A DNA stretch of 34,618 nt, from contig CANQCO010000011.1 of the NCBI GenBank assembly GCA_947589705.1, positions 1-34,618 of the forward strand, read 5' to 3'. Each line of letters starts with the position of its first letter. The stretch's first letter is position 1. Under the pieces are notes generated by a model. It saw only the letters and a list, made by a program, of their open reading frames with translations. It did no database searches and was not told where the DNA came from. A program made the position numbers and the translations under genes. This DNA comes from Candidatus Gastranaerophilales bacterium (GTDB taxonomy: Bacteria; Cyanobacteriota; Vampirovibrionia; Gastranaerophilales; Gastranaerophilaceae). Below are positions 25,274 through 32,566 of this stretch, piece by piece.

Positions 25274-25837
25274 ATGTCTGACGAGAAAAAAAATGAACAA
25301 CAGATTATGGTACCGCTTGATGATGATTTGGATACGGTAAAAACAACAGATTCAAATACGCTTGATGCTTTGGCAATGGAACTTGCAACAATACAACAAT
25401 CGGCAAAAAAAGTGGCAATAATCGGTTCTAGAAACTTGCCTATTACTCATCAGCAGATAATAGAAATTTTATCTTATGCTCTTGTAATACAAGGTAATAC
25501 GGTAATAACAAGCGGAGGTTCTTCAGGTACTAATGCTGCGGCTATAAGAGGCGCTATGAAAGCAAATCCTGATAAATTGAGAGTAATTCTGCCTCAGACA
25601 ATAGGTCAGCAGCCATCAGACGTTCAAGACCAATTAATAGGTGTCCCTAATATTATTGAACATCCGGACAGATCTATGATGACATTAGCTGATGCAAGCA
25701 GAATTTGTAACAGAGAGATTATTGATGAGTGCCAGCAGTTAATTTGCTTCTTATCTCATACTTCAAATACACTTCATAAAGCTATTCAGCATGCCGAAGA
25801 TTCACATAAAGTTGTTACTGCTTTTTATTTAGATTAG
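25274..25837 (+). CDS. Cyanobacterial-type 'DNA recombination-mediator protein A' (DprA/LOG-like Rossmann protein)
   Basis: A 187-residue protein closely resembling the short DprA-like proteins found across cyanobacteria. The recognisable features are AMELATIQQSAKKVAIIGSR, PITHQQIIEILSYALV, the phosphate-binding SGGSSGTNAAAIRGA and QLICFLSHTSNTL. It is much shorter than true DprA and lacks the SAM and winged-helix parts, so a role in recombination or RecA loading is only by annotation habit; nucleotide or nucleic-acid binding is the safer statement. The ATG at 25274 has AGGA seven bases upstream. The track extension from a TTG at 25217 runs through promoter-like sequence and is rejected. The last 23 bases overlap the convergent FAD oxidoreductase gene. 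It is one of the better clues to the organism's lineage. Confidence 0.8.
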   Translation: MSDEKKNEQQIMVPLDDDLDTVKTTDSNTLDALAMELATIQQSAKKVAIIGSRNLPITHQQIIEILSYALVIQGNTVITSGGSSGTNAAAIRGAMKANPDKLRVILPQTIGQQPSDVQDQLIGVPNIIEHPDRSMMTLADASRICNREIIDECQQLICFLSHTSNTLHKAIQHAEDSHKVVTAFYLD

Positions 25838-27092
25838 ATACTATGTCTTTTGCAGCAGCTTCTCCCATTGAGAAACAGTTTACTTGTGTCCTCAATGCTC
25901 CTTGAGATTCAAAATCTGCACTGAGTATTCTGCCAACAGCATATAAATTATCATACTTATCAGAGATTAATGCTTCAAGCGGTAAGTAATATGTATTATT
26001 TGTAAATTCTAATTTGTCATTATCTTTAGTATTTGAATGAACATCTATTGGATAATTTGAAGCTAAAGCAATATTTCTAGGCTTTTTTGAATTAATTATA
26101 TTATCTTTTGTCATAGTATATTTGCATTTGACTCTATATGACTCACGAATACCCAGTATATCAGAAATATGAGATATATAAGAATTTTCAAATCCCGGGA
26201 AATATTTTTTGCAGAAATTCCATAACCTGTATATTCTTTCTCTGCCTTGCTTTAAAGCTCTTGAATATACAAACGGGTCATTAGGGTTTTCGCTATCATC
26301 TAATATTATTCTTGGGCAGTTAAAAGCAACAGACTCAGGCATATTAGCGATAGTAAATATTTGAAAATAAGCAGTATCCTCATATTCTAATGCTCCATCA
26401 CGAACTGCCTGCTTAAATACAGGCTCTAAAGCCCATTTTTTATCATTATTCCACGTATATGCAGTAGAAAGATGAATGGCTCCGTTTATTTTGCTCGAAG
26501 TAGTAATATCCCTGTTTTTATCAAGTTCCATTATCCAATTAGAAAACTTTTCTAAATTAACACCTGATAAAATAAAGCGAAGAGAAGGACTTTGAAATTT
26601 ATCATTTGAATTTTGAAAATCGCAATCTAAAAGTTTAAATATTTCTCCGTTTGAAGTTGCGTCGATAATATATTTCGATTCAATATATAGCGATAACACT
26701 TTGTGATTTATAACAGAGTTAAAAATATTATTTTCAGTTAAAAATTTAATAGTTAAAGGATGAGAAGAGAATAAAACATTGCATTTAACAGATGAAAGCA
26801 TACTGTCGAATACAATTTTCAATAGTTCCGGATTAAACCATCCTTCATTCCCGTCACTATATGTGATTCTGGCATTATATTTATCGGCAAAATTCTTTAA
26901 GTCATTATAAAATTCGGTATTAATATTTAATGATTCGGTTTTCATGCAAGGGACAACAAGACCTTGTGTAATAGCTCCGCCAAGTACATCAGCTTTTTCT
27001 ACAAGAAGTGTATTTACTCCATATTTTGCCGCAATATATGCGGAAGCAATTCCGGATGTTCCTCCGCCATAAACTATTAAATCATATTTCAT
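25815..27092 (-). CDS. FAD-dependent oxidoreductase (FAD_oxidored family)
   Basis: A 425-residue flavoprotein. The N-terminal dinucleotide motif VYGGGTSGIASAYIAAKYG, ending in the acidic LLVEK, binds FAD, and DVLGGAITQGLVVP follows as in this family. GRILSADFESQGALRTQVNCFSMGEAAA near the end is the second FAD-binding segment. KYIIDATSNGE marks the usual ATG-type motif mid-protein. The substrate is unknown; relatives are annotated only as FAD-dependent oxidoreductases. GAGGTAATT lies just before the ATG at 27092, like the msbA-like gene's ribosome site. It is divergent from the MnmD-like methyltransferase across a 160-base gap. In bifunctional MnmC a methyltransferase is fused to an FAD oxidase, but this flavoprotein is not obviously of that subfamily. 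Confidence 0.8.
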   Translation of the reverse strand: MKYDLIVYGGGTSGIASAYIAAKYGVNTLLVEKADVLGGAITQGLVVPCMKTESLNINTEFYNDLKNFADKYNARITYSDGNEGWFNPELLKIVFDSMLSSVKCNVLFSSHPLTIKFLTENNIFNSVINHKVLSLYIESKYIIDATSNGEIFKLLDCDFQNSNDKFQSPSLRFILSGVNLEKFSNWIMELDKNRDITTSSKINGAIHLSTAYTWNNDKKWALEPVFKQAVRDGALEYEDTAYFQIFTIANMPESVAFNCPRIILDDSENPNDPFVYSRALKQGRERIYRLWNFCKKYFPGFENSYISHISDILGIRESYRVKCKYTMTKDNIINSKKPRNIALASNYPIDVHSNTKDNDKLEFTNNTYYLPLEALISDKYDNLYAVGRILSADFESQGALRTQVNCFSMGEAAAKDIVSNLNKKQ

Positions 27093-27159
27093 AATTACCT
27101 CTAAATAATTTTATAATTATTTAAAAAAAAATAAAACTTTTTAAAATTGTTAATATTTA

Positions 27160-27174
27160 ATATCTACTAGATAT
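27160..27174. promoter_or_regulatory. 15-bp palindrome ATATCTA-C-TAGATAT
   Basis: Perfect seven-base arms around one central base, in the divergent gap between the FAD oxidoreductase and MnmD-like genes. The same palindrome with a central T lies after the methyltransferase gene at 28332-28346. It looks like an operator for a dimeric regulator, but no factor can be named. Confidence 0.4.
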
Positions 27175-27192
27175 ATATCAATAATCTAGTAG
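27164..27192. repeat. Inverted repeat CTACTAGAT / ATCTAGTAG
   Basis: Nine-base perfect arms (27164-27172 and 27184-27192) separated by eleven A/T bases. The left arm overlaps the 15-bp palindrome, giving two nested symmetries in the 160-base gap. It could be a cruciform, a second operator, or a hairpin in the leader of the MnmD-like gene. Confidence 0.4.
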
Positions 27193-27252
27193 TATTATTT
27201 ATATATATCGAATAGATTGTAGTAAATAATTAATTTATCATATAATAGATAG

Positions 27253-28287
27253 ATGAATAATTATAAATTTTATAAGACGGATGATAATTCAACGGGAATA
27301 TATTGTGAAGATATGAAAGACATACTTCACTCAAAAACGGGCGCGAAAAAAGAAGCCTTTGATAAATTTATTAACCCTGTTGATTTTGACGAATTTTATA
27401 AAAATAAAAACAATATAAATATTTTAGATATATGCTCAGGTGTTGGATACAATTTAAAAGCTGCATTATACAAATTAAAAAATAAATCAGTTTGTATAGA
27501 TTGTATAGATACTGATATAAATTTATTTTTCACCTCACCATTTTTAGTTGACGGATTCAATGATATTGATATAAATTTACATCTTCTGCAAATGATTATA
27601 AGAAATGAATATTCCATATTTGATATTTATAACTTAATAAAAAAAATATATAGTTTAACCAATGCTGAATTTTTCTCACCCTCTATGATGAATCTTATTG
27701 AGTTTATTATAAACTCTTTTAATATAAATAATGGTCAACTTACTAAAAATCAATTTGTACATAATATATATTATAATTATATTTCTAATAGCATGTATAA
27801 TGAATTAAAACATAATATTTATAAGAACTCACTAATTTATTATCATGTTGCTGATGCAAGGAAATACATACTTGAAACAAAAAAGACATATGATGTTATT
27901 TTTCTTGACGCATATACCCCTAAAAAACAACCAAGTTTATGGACAATTAATTTTCTGTCTGAAATAAAAAAACATATAGATGATAATTCTGTTATCGTGA
28001 CATATTCAAAGTCTACTCCATTTAGAAGTGCTTTAGTTGAACTCGGTTTTTCAGTAGGAAAAATTTTAGTAGATGAATCTGATATGGGAACGATTGCTTC
28101 TTTTAATTCTAATAAAATAAAAAACAAACTTAATTCTTATGATTTAAAATTAATTGAAACTAAAAGCGGTATAACATATAAAGATTATAATTTTTCTTTA
28201 TCCGATATTGAAATAATAAAAAATAGACAAGCTGAACAAGATATTTCATCCAGGCAATCAAGAACTCAGTTTTCTAAAAATTACTAA
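27253..28287 (+). CDS. MnmC/MnmD-like SAM-dependent tRNA methyltransferase
   Basis: A 344-residue protein with the layout of the methyltransferase half of MnmC (COG4121). An N-terminal segment, GIYCEDMKDILHSKTGAKKE, matches the family's substrate-side motif. ILDICSGVGYNLKAAL is the SAM-binding motif I. About 90 residues of Asn/Ile-rich helical insertion follow (about 105-195). VIFLDAYTPKKQPSLWTINFL is the family's D-x-F-x-P-x-x-x-P-x-x-W signature, followed by VTYSKSTPFRSALVELGF. The family methylates aminomethyl-uridine at the tRNA wobble position. There is no fused FAD oxidase, as in the stand-alone MnmD group. No Shine-Dalgarno is seen before the ATG at 27253. The last 30 residues are polar and unassigned. 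Confidence 0.75.
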   Translation: MNNYKFYKTDDNSTGIYCEDMKDILHSKTGAKKEAFDKFINPVDFDEFYKNKNNINILDICSGVGYNLKAALYKLKNKSVCIDCIDTDINLFFTSPFLVDGFNDIDINLHLLQMIIRNEYSIFDIYNLIKKIYSLTNAEFFSPSMMNLIEFIINSFNINNGQLTKNQFVHNIYYNYISNSMYNELKHNIYKNSLIYYHVADARKYILETKKTYDVIFLDAYTPKKQPSLWTINFLSEIKKHIDDNSVIVTYSKSTPFRSALVELGFSVGKILVDESDMGTIASFNSNKIKNKLNSYDLKLIETKSGITYKDYNFSLSDIEIIKNRQAEQDISSRQSRTQFSKNY

Positions 28288-28301
28288 TATCTTCTCGATA
28301 T
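28287..28301. promoter_or_regulatory. Degenerate member of the ATATC-n5-GATAT palindrome set
   Basis: ATATCTTCTCGATAT begins on the last base of the MnmD-like stop codon. The outer five bases of each arm are perfectly symmetric and spacing equals the 27160 and 28332 sites; the inner bases do not pair. Confidence 0.3.
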
Positions 28302-28331
28302 ATATAAATAATCTCAATTTGTTATTGTTAT

Positions 28332-28346
28332 ATATCTATTAGATAT
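28332..28346. promoter_or_regulatory. 15-bp palindrome ATATCTA-T-TAGATAT
   Basis: Perfect seven-base arms, differing from the 27160 site only in the central base. It lies in the 186-base gap before the response regulator gene. The rest of that gap is A/T-rich with a purine run (AAGAGGGGGATAAAG) and a TAATAT -10-like box at 28453-28458. Confidence 0.4.
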
Positions 28347-28473
28347 TATTTAATGAACTAATTTAAATTTTTATTTTAATAATATTTTTTCAAAAAAAAA
28401 TAAATAAACATAAAAATAAAAAGAGGGGGATAAAGAAAATAAAATAAAAAATTAATATAGAGTGGAGGTTAAA

Positions 28474-29142
28474 ATGGACATTAACAATATAAGGTTAATG
28501 CTTGTAGAAGACCATAAACTTATACGAGTGGGAATAAAGACACTGTTTGATGAAACAGATGGATTTGAAGTGATAGCTGAAGCTGAATCAGGAAAAGAAG
28601 CGATAAATAAGGCGGTTAAATACAAGCCGGACGTTATTTTACTTGATATTGCACTGCCTGATATATCAGGAATAAAAGTCCTGCAAGAACTTGAGAATAA
28701 TAATTGTGAATCAAAAACAATTATACTGTCCTCTCACAATTCTTCTGAAGAAGTAATTAAATCACTGTCTTTCGGTGCTTACGCATACGTTATTAAAGAT
28801 ATAAATACGGATATTTTAATTTATATAGTTAAAACGGTCAATGACGGTGCAATGTGGCTTGATCCAAAAATTGTACCTGTTTTAAGAGATAATTCACAAA
28901 ATATTATACCGGCTAAAAAAACTTCAAGAGTTATCTTTAGGAATACGCACTCTAATCTTACTCAAAGAGAATATGAAGTTCTCAAGCTTGTTGTTGAAGG
29001 CAAATCTAATAATGATATAGCCCAAGAACTTTGTATAAGTGAACATACTGCTAAGGCCCATGTCTGTAACATTATACAAAAGCTTCTTGTTGATGACAGA
29101 ACGCAAGCTGCCGTTAAAGCCATAAAAGAAGGCATTGTATAA
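28474..29142 (+). CDS. NarL/FixJ-type response regulator (orphan)
   Basis: A 222-residue two-domain regulator. The receiver (about 1-120) has the acidic pocket in LMLVEDHKLI, phospho-acceptor Asp58 in VILLDIALPD, the Ser/Thr switch in IILSSHNSS and the conserved Lys in YVIKDINTD. The LuxR-type helix-turn-helix fills about 160-222 (LTQREYEVLKLVVEGKSNNDIAQ, then EHTAKAHVCNIIQKL). All phosphorylation residues are present. No histidine kinase lies in the window, so its partner is elsewhere. GGAGG sits five bases before the ATG at 28474, which is preferred to the track's GTG at 28462 because that GTG overlaps the ribosome site. Two short palindromes lie upstream and could be its own or another regulator's sites. 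Confidence 0.9.
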   Translation: MDINNIRLMLVEDHKLIRVGIKTLFDETDGFEVIAEAESGKEAINKAVKYKPDVILLDIALPDISGIKVLQELENNNCESKTIILSSHNSSEEVIKSLSFGAYAYVIKDINTDILIYIVKTVNDGAMWLDPKIVPVLRDNSQNIIPAKKTSRVIFRNTHSNLTQREYEVLKLVVEGKSNNDIAQELCISEHTAKAHVCNIIQKLLVDDRTQAAVKAIKEGIV

Positions 29143-29172
29143 TTATTTATTTAAAGTTACGAAATATTAAAA

Positions 29173-29188
29173 TTATTTTATAAAATAA
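29173..29188. promoter_or_regulatory. 16-bp perfect palindrome upstream of the GntR-array gene
   Basis: TTATTTTATAAAATAA reads identically on both strands and ends 50 bases before the regulator's ATG. It is followed by a direct repeat of TTATAATAA (29195-29203 and 29210-29218), the second of which contains TATAAT. A repressor site next to a -10 box is possible; low complexity makes chance a real alternative. Confidence 0.3.
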
Positions 29189-29238
29189 CAAAAATTATAA
29201 TAATGTGACTTATAATAAATAAAAAAATCGGAGGATTT

Positions 29239-30366
29239 ATGTCTGATATTAAATTGGCAACGAGAAAAATAAACATTAATGAACTTCCTGTAGAAATTCC
29301 TAATTTTAATTCATCATTTGAAGCAAAAGATTCCCTAATAAAAAAATGGATTATTAACTGGCTGTTAGGCGCTATAAAAAAAAATCAAATAAAAGAAAAT
29401 GATATACTTCCATCCAAAAATGAAATATCTGATTATTTAGGAGTTAGTATAGGAACAGTGCAAAATGCTATAAGATATGCCGAGGATGAAGGATATTTAA
29501 AATCAAAACAAAGAATAGGTACGTTAGTTTCTAATATTACAAATCCCATAACAGCTTTAAAAAAATCTACATCAAAGCGTGATAAAACAGTTCTTGCAAT
29601 AAAAAAATATATTATTCAAAAAGATTTTATTTTAAATAAACATATTTGTTCGGCAAGAAAAATGGCTGAAATACTAGGTATATCTCAAAATACAGCAAGA
29701 CTTGCATATGAATTTTTGAAAAAAGAAGGTATTCTTGAATCAAGACAAATAAGAGGCTGTGAATCTAATTGGGTTCTTGTTAAATATCCTGAACTTTCTT
29801 TTGAAGAAATGAAACAAAGCGAAATTATAAAAGCAGATACTCTTGTATCAAAAATAACCGAGGATATTAAATTATATCTCGCAAATCATTTTACAATTGG
29901 TGAAAAAATACCACCGCATGATTTCTTTGCCTTACATTTTAACGTTAGCATTAAAACAATCCATGATTCCATTTCTAAGCTTAATAAAGAAGGTATTTTA
30001 ATATCAAGAAGAGGCAGATATGGAACTATACTTGCTCAAAATCCTTTCGATACTATAGCTGATGTTACTATTTTTGCTGATGCTAATGATGCTTCTTTTT
30101 ATAGTTACAGAAAAATTGAAAATAAAATTATTAATTTTATTAAGTCTGATTTTAAGGCAGGTGATAAGCTTCCTTCAATGAAAGATTTATCTGCTAAATT
30201 TCAGGTTAGTACTAATACAATTCGTAAAGCACTAAATTCAATAGCCGAACAGGGTTATATTACTTTTTCAAGAGGGAAATATGGCGGTACGTTTATTATT
30301 GATATTCCTGAATCCCAACAAAATCAACCTTATAAATGGCTTTCTATTAATCCTGATTTCATGTAA
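29239..30366 (+). CDS. Regulator with four tandem GntR-type winged-helix domains and no effector domain
   Basis: A 375-residue protein made almost wholly of four GntR-like winged helices. Domain 1 (about 30-97) has ILPSKNEISDYLGVSIGTVQ and a wing ending in GTLV. Domain 2 (about 114-184) has ARKMAEILGISQNTARLAY and EGILESRQIRG. Domain 3 (about 201-269) has GEKIPPHDFFALHFNVSIKT and RGRYGTIL. Domain 4 (about 289-355) has the most canonical GDKLPSMKDLSAKFQVSTNT and GKYGGTFII. None of the usual GntR effector modules (FCD, UTRA, aminotransferase) is present; the last 20 residues are a short tail. It should bind DNA, perhaps several half-sites at once. GGAGG is six bases before the ATG. The gene stands alone between the response regulator and a small peptide gene. 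Confidence 0.85.
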   Translation: MSDIKLATRKININELPVEIPNFNSSFEAKDSLIKKWIINWLLGAIKKNQIKENDILPSKNEISDYLGVSIGTVQNAIRYAEDEGYLKSKQRIGTLVSNITNPITALKKSTSKRDKTVLAIKKYIIQKDFILNKHICSARKMAEILGISQNTARLAYEFLKKEGILESRQIRGCESNWVLVKYPELSFEEMKQSEIIKADTLVSKITEDIKLYLANHFTIGEKIPPHDFFALHFNVSIKTIHDSISKLNKEGILISRRGRYGTILAQNPFDTIADVTIFADANDASFYSYRKIENKIINFIKSDFKAGDKLPSMKDLSAKFQVSTNTIRKALNSIAEQGYITFSRGKYGGTFIIDIPESQQNQPYKWLSINPDFM

Positions 30367-30445
30367 TTCTTATTATTATAAAAACAATTTAATTAATTAA
30401 ATTTTACATATTCAAAATTCAGTCAAGAAAGAATAATTCTGTAGT

Positions 30446-30458
30446 ATATCTCCGATAT
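30446..30458. promoter_or_regulatory. Short palindrome ATATC-TCC-GATAT before the small peptide gene
   Basis: Five-base arms matching the arms of the ATATC-n5-GATAT set, but with a three-base centre. It lies about 90 bases before the 55-codon gene in the 178-base gap after the GntR-array gene. That gap also holds an 18-base A/T palindrome (AATTTAATTAATTAAATT, 30386-30403). Confidence 0.25.
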
Positions 30459-30544
30459 TAAATGCAAACAAGAAATAAAAATGTTAAAATAAAATATATA
30501 AATAGCTGCATTTCATAAAGGTATTAATAAAAATGGAGGTTCCT

Positions 30545-30712
30545 ATGTCAAACACTGCTACTGAGTTATCTAACGGTTCTCAAACTATTACTTCTAAATT
30601 TACGGAAGAATTTGAAAAATATTTAAAAAAACAATCTTTAAAAACAACATTTAATGGTTGTGATATTGAAACTTTTAGTTGGTACAAGAAAATGTTAGGC
30701 ATAGGTTGTTAG
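30545..30712 (+). CDS. Small 55-residue protein, unknown function
   Basis: Too short for the ORF track. It begins with ATG at 30545 after GGAGG, six bases upstream, and ends with TAG at 30712. The product starts MSNTATELSNGSQTITSKFT, has a charged helical middle (EEFEKYLKKQ) and ends WYKKMLGIGC with a C-terminal cysteine. A second cysteine lies in FNGCDIE. There is no signal peptide or membrane segment. A strong hairpin terminator follows 20 bases after the stop, so it is a separate short transcript. A Ser/Thr/Asn-rich front and a Cys-containing end could suit a modified-peptide precursor, a small regulator or an adaptor; none is established. The good ribosome site plus own terminator are the main arguments that it is real. 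Confidence 0.65.
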   Translation: MSNTATELSNGSQTITSKFTEEFEKYLKKQSLKTTFNGCDIETFSWYKKMLGIGC

Positions 30713-30732
30713 GTTTATATATTAGAAAGAAT

Positions 30733-30763
30733 GAGAAGTTAAATTTAGCTTCTCTTCTTTTTT
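30733..30763 (+). terminator. Rho-independent terminator of the small peptide gene
   Basis: GAGAAG (30733-30738) pairs with CTTCTC (30749-30754), extended inward by a G-T pair and A-T pairs, and is followed by TTCTTTTTT. It separates the small gene from the first vWA gene, whose start lies about 15 bases downstream. Confidence 0.8.
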
Positions 30764-30777
30764 AATTGTATGTTACT

Positions 30778-31572
30778 ATGTTTAATATGGTAAAATATAT
30801 AAAAATAATTTGTTTACTATTTGGCATATTTTGTATATTTAATAATTGTGCATTTGGAGAAGAAACATTAATATTATTTGATTCTTCTGTGTCAATGCTT
30901 GAGAATTTAAATGGTACACCAAAATATTTACAGGCAACAAGAGCAGCAAAAAATGTATTACAGAATATACCTCCCGATAAAAAAATAGGATTAAGAATAA
31001 TAGGAATTAAGCCTGATGAATATATATTTCAGTATCTTCTCTCTCCTGAAAAACTATGTAGTGCAACAGAATTACTTAATCCCATAAGCACTAACAATAT
31101 TGAAAATATTTCTTCATCACTTGATACAATTATTCCTTTAGGTGTTACTCCGCTTAAATACAGTTTATCGTTAGCAATTAATAATGATTTTAGTAATAAT
31201 AATGAATTAAAACATATAATATTAATAACAGACGGAGCTGAAAGCTGCAATGAGAATCCTTGCAATTATATACAGCAGATTATGAATACAAGAGATGATA
31301 TAAAAATTGATGTCATTTCCTTTACTTCTAATAATGATGAACTGTCTCAACTGGAATGCTTAACTTCGACAACTAAAGGCAAAATGATTCAAGTTAACTC
31401 AGAAACAGATTTTTCTATTGCATTTGAAAATATAATAAATACTATGCCCCTACAACAAATTTCAATTATAAAAGATGATAAAAATTTAAAAGAATTTCAA
31501 CCTATGCCTCAAAAAAAATATTATGATAATACAATAAAATATAAAAATTATTTTTTTGAATTTAATAAATAG
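30778..31572 (+). CDS. Secreted vWA-domain protein, paralogue 1
   Basis: A 264-residue protein with an N-terminal hydrophobic signal (IKIICLLFGIFCIFNNCAFG) followed by a von Willebrand A domain. The metal-ion site is complete: D-S-S-V-S in ILFDSSVSM, the Thr in GVTPLKYSL and the Asp in LITDGAESC. Four cysteines are shared with the two following paralogues: LCSA, ESCNENPC (two) and QLEC. They probably form disulfides outside the cytoplasm. The protein ends YKNYFFEFNK, a tail shared with paralogue 2. The track starts at a TTG (30766). ATGs at 30778 and 30787 are both possible; neither has a Shine-Dalgarno, so the start is uncertain. vWA domains bind proteins through the metal; the ligand is unknown. 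An alternative cleavage as a lipoprotein at the signal's Cys is possible but not a clean lipobox. Confidence 0.78.
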   Translation: MFNMVKYIKIICLLFGIFCIFNNCAFGEETLILFDSSVSMLENLNGTPKYLQATRAAKNVLQNIPPDKKIGLRIIGIKPDEYIFQYLLSPEKLCSATELLNPISTNNIENISSSLDTIIPLGVTPLKYSLSLAINNDFSNNNELKHIILITDGAESCNENPCNYIQQIMNTRDDIKIDVISFTSNNDELSQLECLTSTTKGKMIQVNSETDFSIAFENIINTMPLQQISIIKDDKNLKEFQPMPQKKYYDNTIKYKNYFFEFNK

Positions 31573-31623
31573 TGACTAAAATTAATAATTTTGATAAACT
31601 AATGCTATAAAAGGAAAAAAAAT

Positions 31624-32562
31624 TTGATAAAAAATACTTTAGGCATTATATTAATATTTTTGTTTCTTATAATAGTTCCTCAAAAAACAACTTCTTATGA
31701 AGCTTTTGATGGAAATTATACATATAATCAGAATAACGAAATAGATGAGAATCTTGGCAGTAAAATTTCAACTGATGAAGAAGTATTATTAATACTTGAC
31801 TTTTCAAAAAGTATGAATGAGCCTCTTGGCGATACAAAGCGTTATATTCTTTTAATAGATACAATTAATTCAATATTAAGACAGATACCAAAAACAACGA
31901 AAATTGGAATGAGAATATTTGGTCTCGGCAGTACTGTTGATATGAGAACTTTTAATTCCAATAAACAGAGATATGAAATATTTTGTACCGCTTCTAAATT
32001 AATAATACCAATAAACAGTGATAATAATTTGTTAATATCCGAAAAGTTATCTCAAACACAGCCAAGAGGTGCAACTCCTATTTATTATTCTCTACAGCAA
32101 GCAATAGAAGGCAGTGATTTTAACAGTATTAACTCAAAAAAAAGAATAATACTTGTTACGGACGGAAGAGAAAATTGCGGCGGTGATCCTTGCAGGTATA
32201 TTAGGTCTGTAATGCAAAAAAGAAATGATATTACAATTGATGTCATTGGTATAACTTTAAATAAAAATGATTATTCTCAACTGTCATGTATTTCTGATTC
32301 CGCTAAAGGACACTTTTACACAGTTGATAATGCAGATAATTTTAAAAATGTATTTAGAAATGCTTTTTCATTTATTCCTGTTGATATGACTGCTCAGAAT
32401 ACTGAAAATAATTTAGACACCGGATTTTCAGATGAAGATTACGTACCACCAAAACCTGACATTAAATTAGAATATGATACAACGGTTAAATTCCCTCCTA
32501 CTCGGCTTCCTAAGAATTCAATTATAAGATATAATAATTATGCTTTTGAATTTGATATTTAA
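31624..32562 (+). CDS. Secreted vWA-domain protein, paralogue 2
   Basis: A 312-residue paralogue. The signal segment is LGIILIFLFLIIVPQKTTSY. A polar Asn/Glu-rich linker leads to the vWA domain: LILDFSKSMNE, GATPIYYSL and VTDGRENC complete the metal site. The cysteine pattern (FCTA, ENCGGDPC, QLSC) equals that of its neighbours. After the domain comes an acidic, Pro-containing segment of about 60 residues (SDEDYVPPKPD), then a tail ending YNNYAFEFDI that matches paralogue 1. The start is a TTG at 31624, supported by AAGGA eight bases upstream and by the absence of a better in-frame ATG before the signal peptide. It lies 51 bases after paralogue 1. Confidence 0.8.
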   Translation: MIKNTLGIILIFLFLIIVPQKTTSYEAFDGNYTYNQNNEIDENLGSKISTDEEVLLILDFSKSMNEPLGDTKRYILLIDTINSILRQIPKTTKIGMRIFGLGSTVDMRTFNSNKQRYEIFCTASKLIIPINSDNNLLISEKLSQTQPRGATPIYYSLQQAIEGSDFNSINSKKRIILVTDGRENCGGDPCRYIRSVMQKRNDITIDVIGITLNKNDYSQLSCISDSAKGHFYTVDNADNFKNVFRNAFSFIPVDMTAQNTENNLDTGFSDEDYVPPKPDIKLEYDTTVKFPPTRLPKNSIIRYNNYAFEFDI

Positions 32563-32566
32563 GATT

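Noticed and set aside
27121-27252. CRISPR-like or tRNA-like structure in the repeat-rich gap
   Set aside because: The inverted repeats are short, not regularly spaced with unique spacers, and no tRNA arm motifs are present.
30386-30403. AATTTAATTAATTAAATT palindrome as a terminator of the GntR-array gene
   Set aside because: It is a pure A/T stem with no G-C pairs and no clear T-tract, so it is unlikely to terminate transcription.
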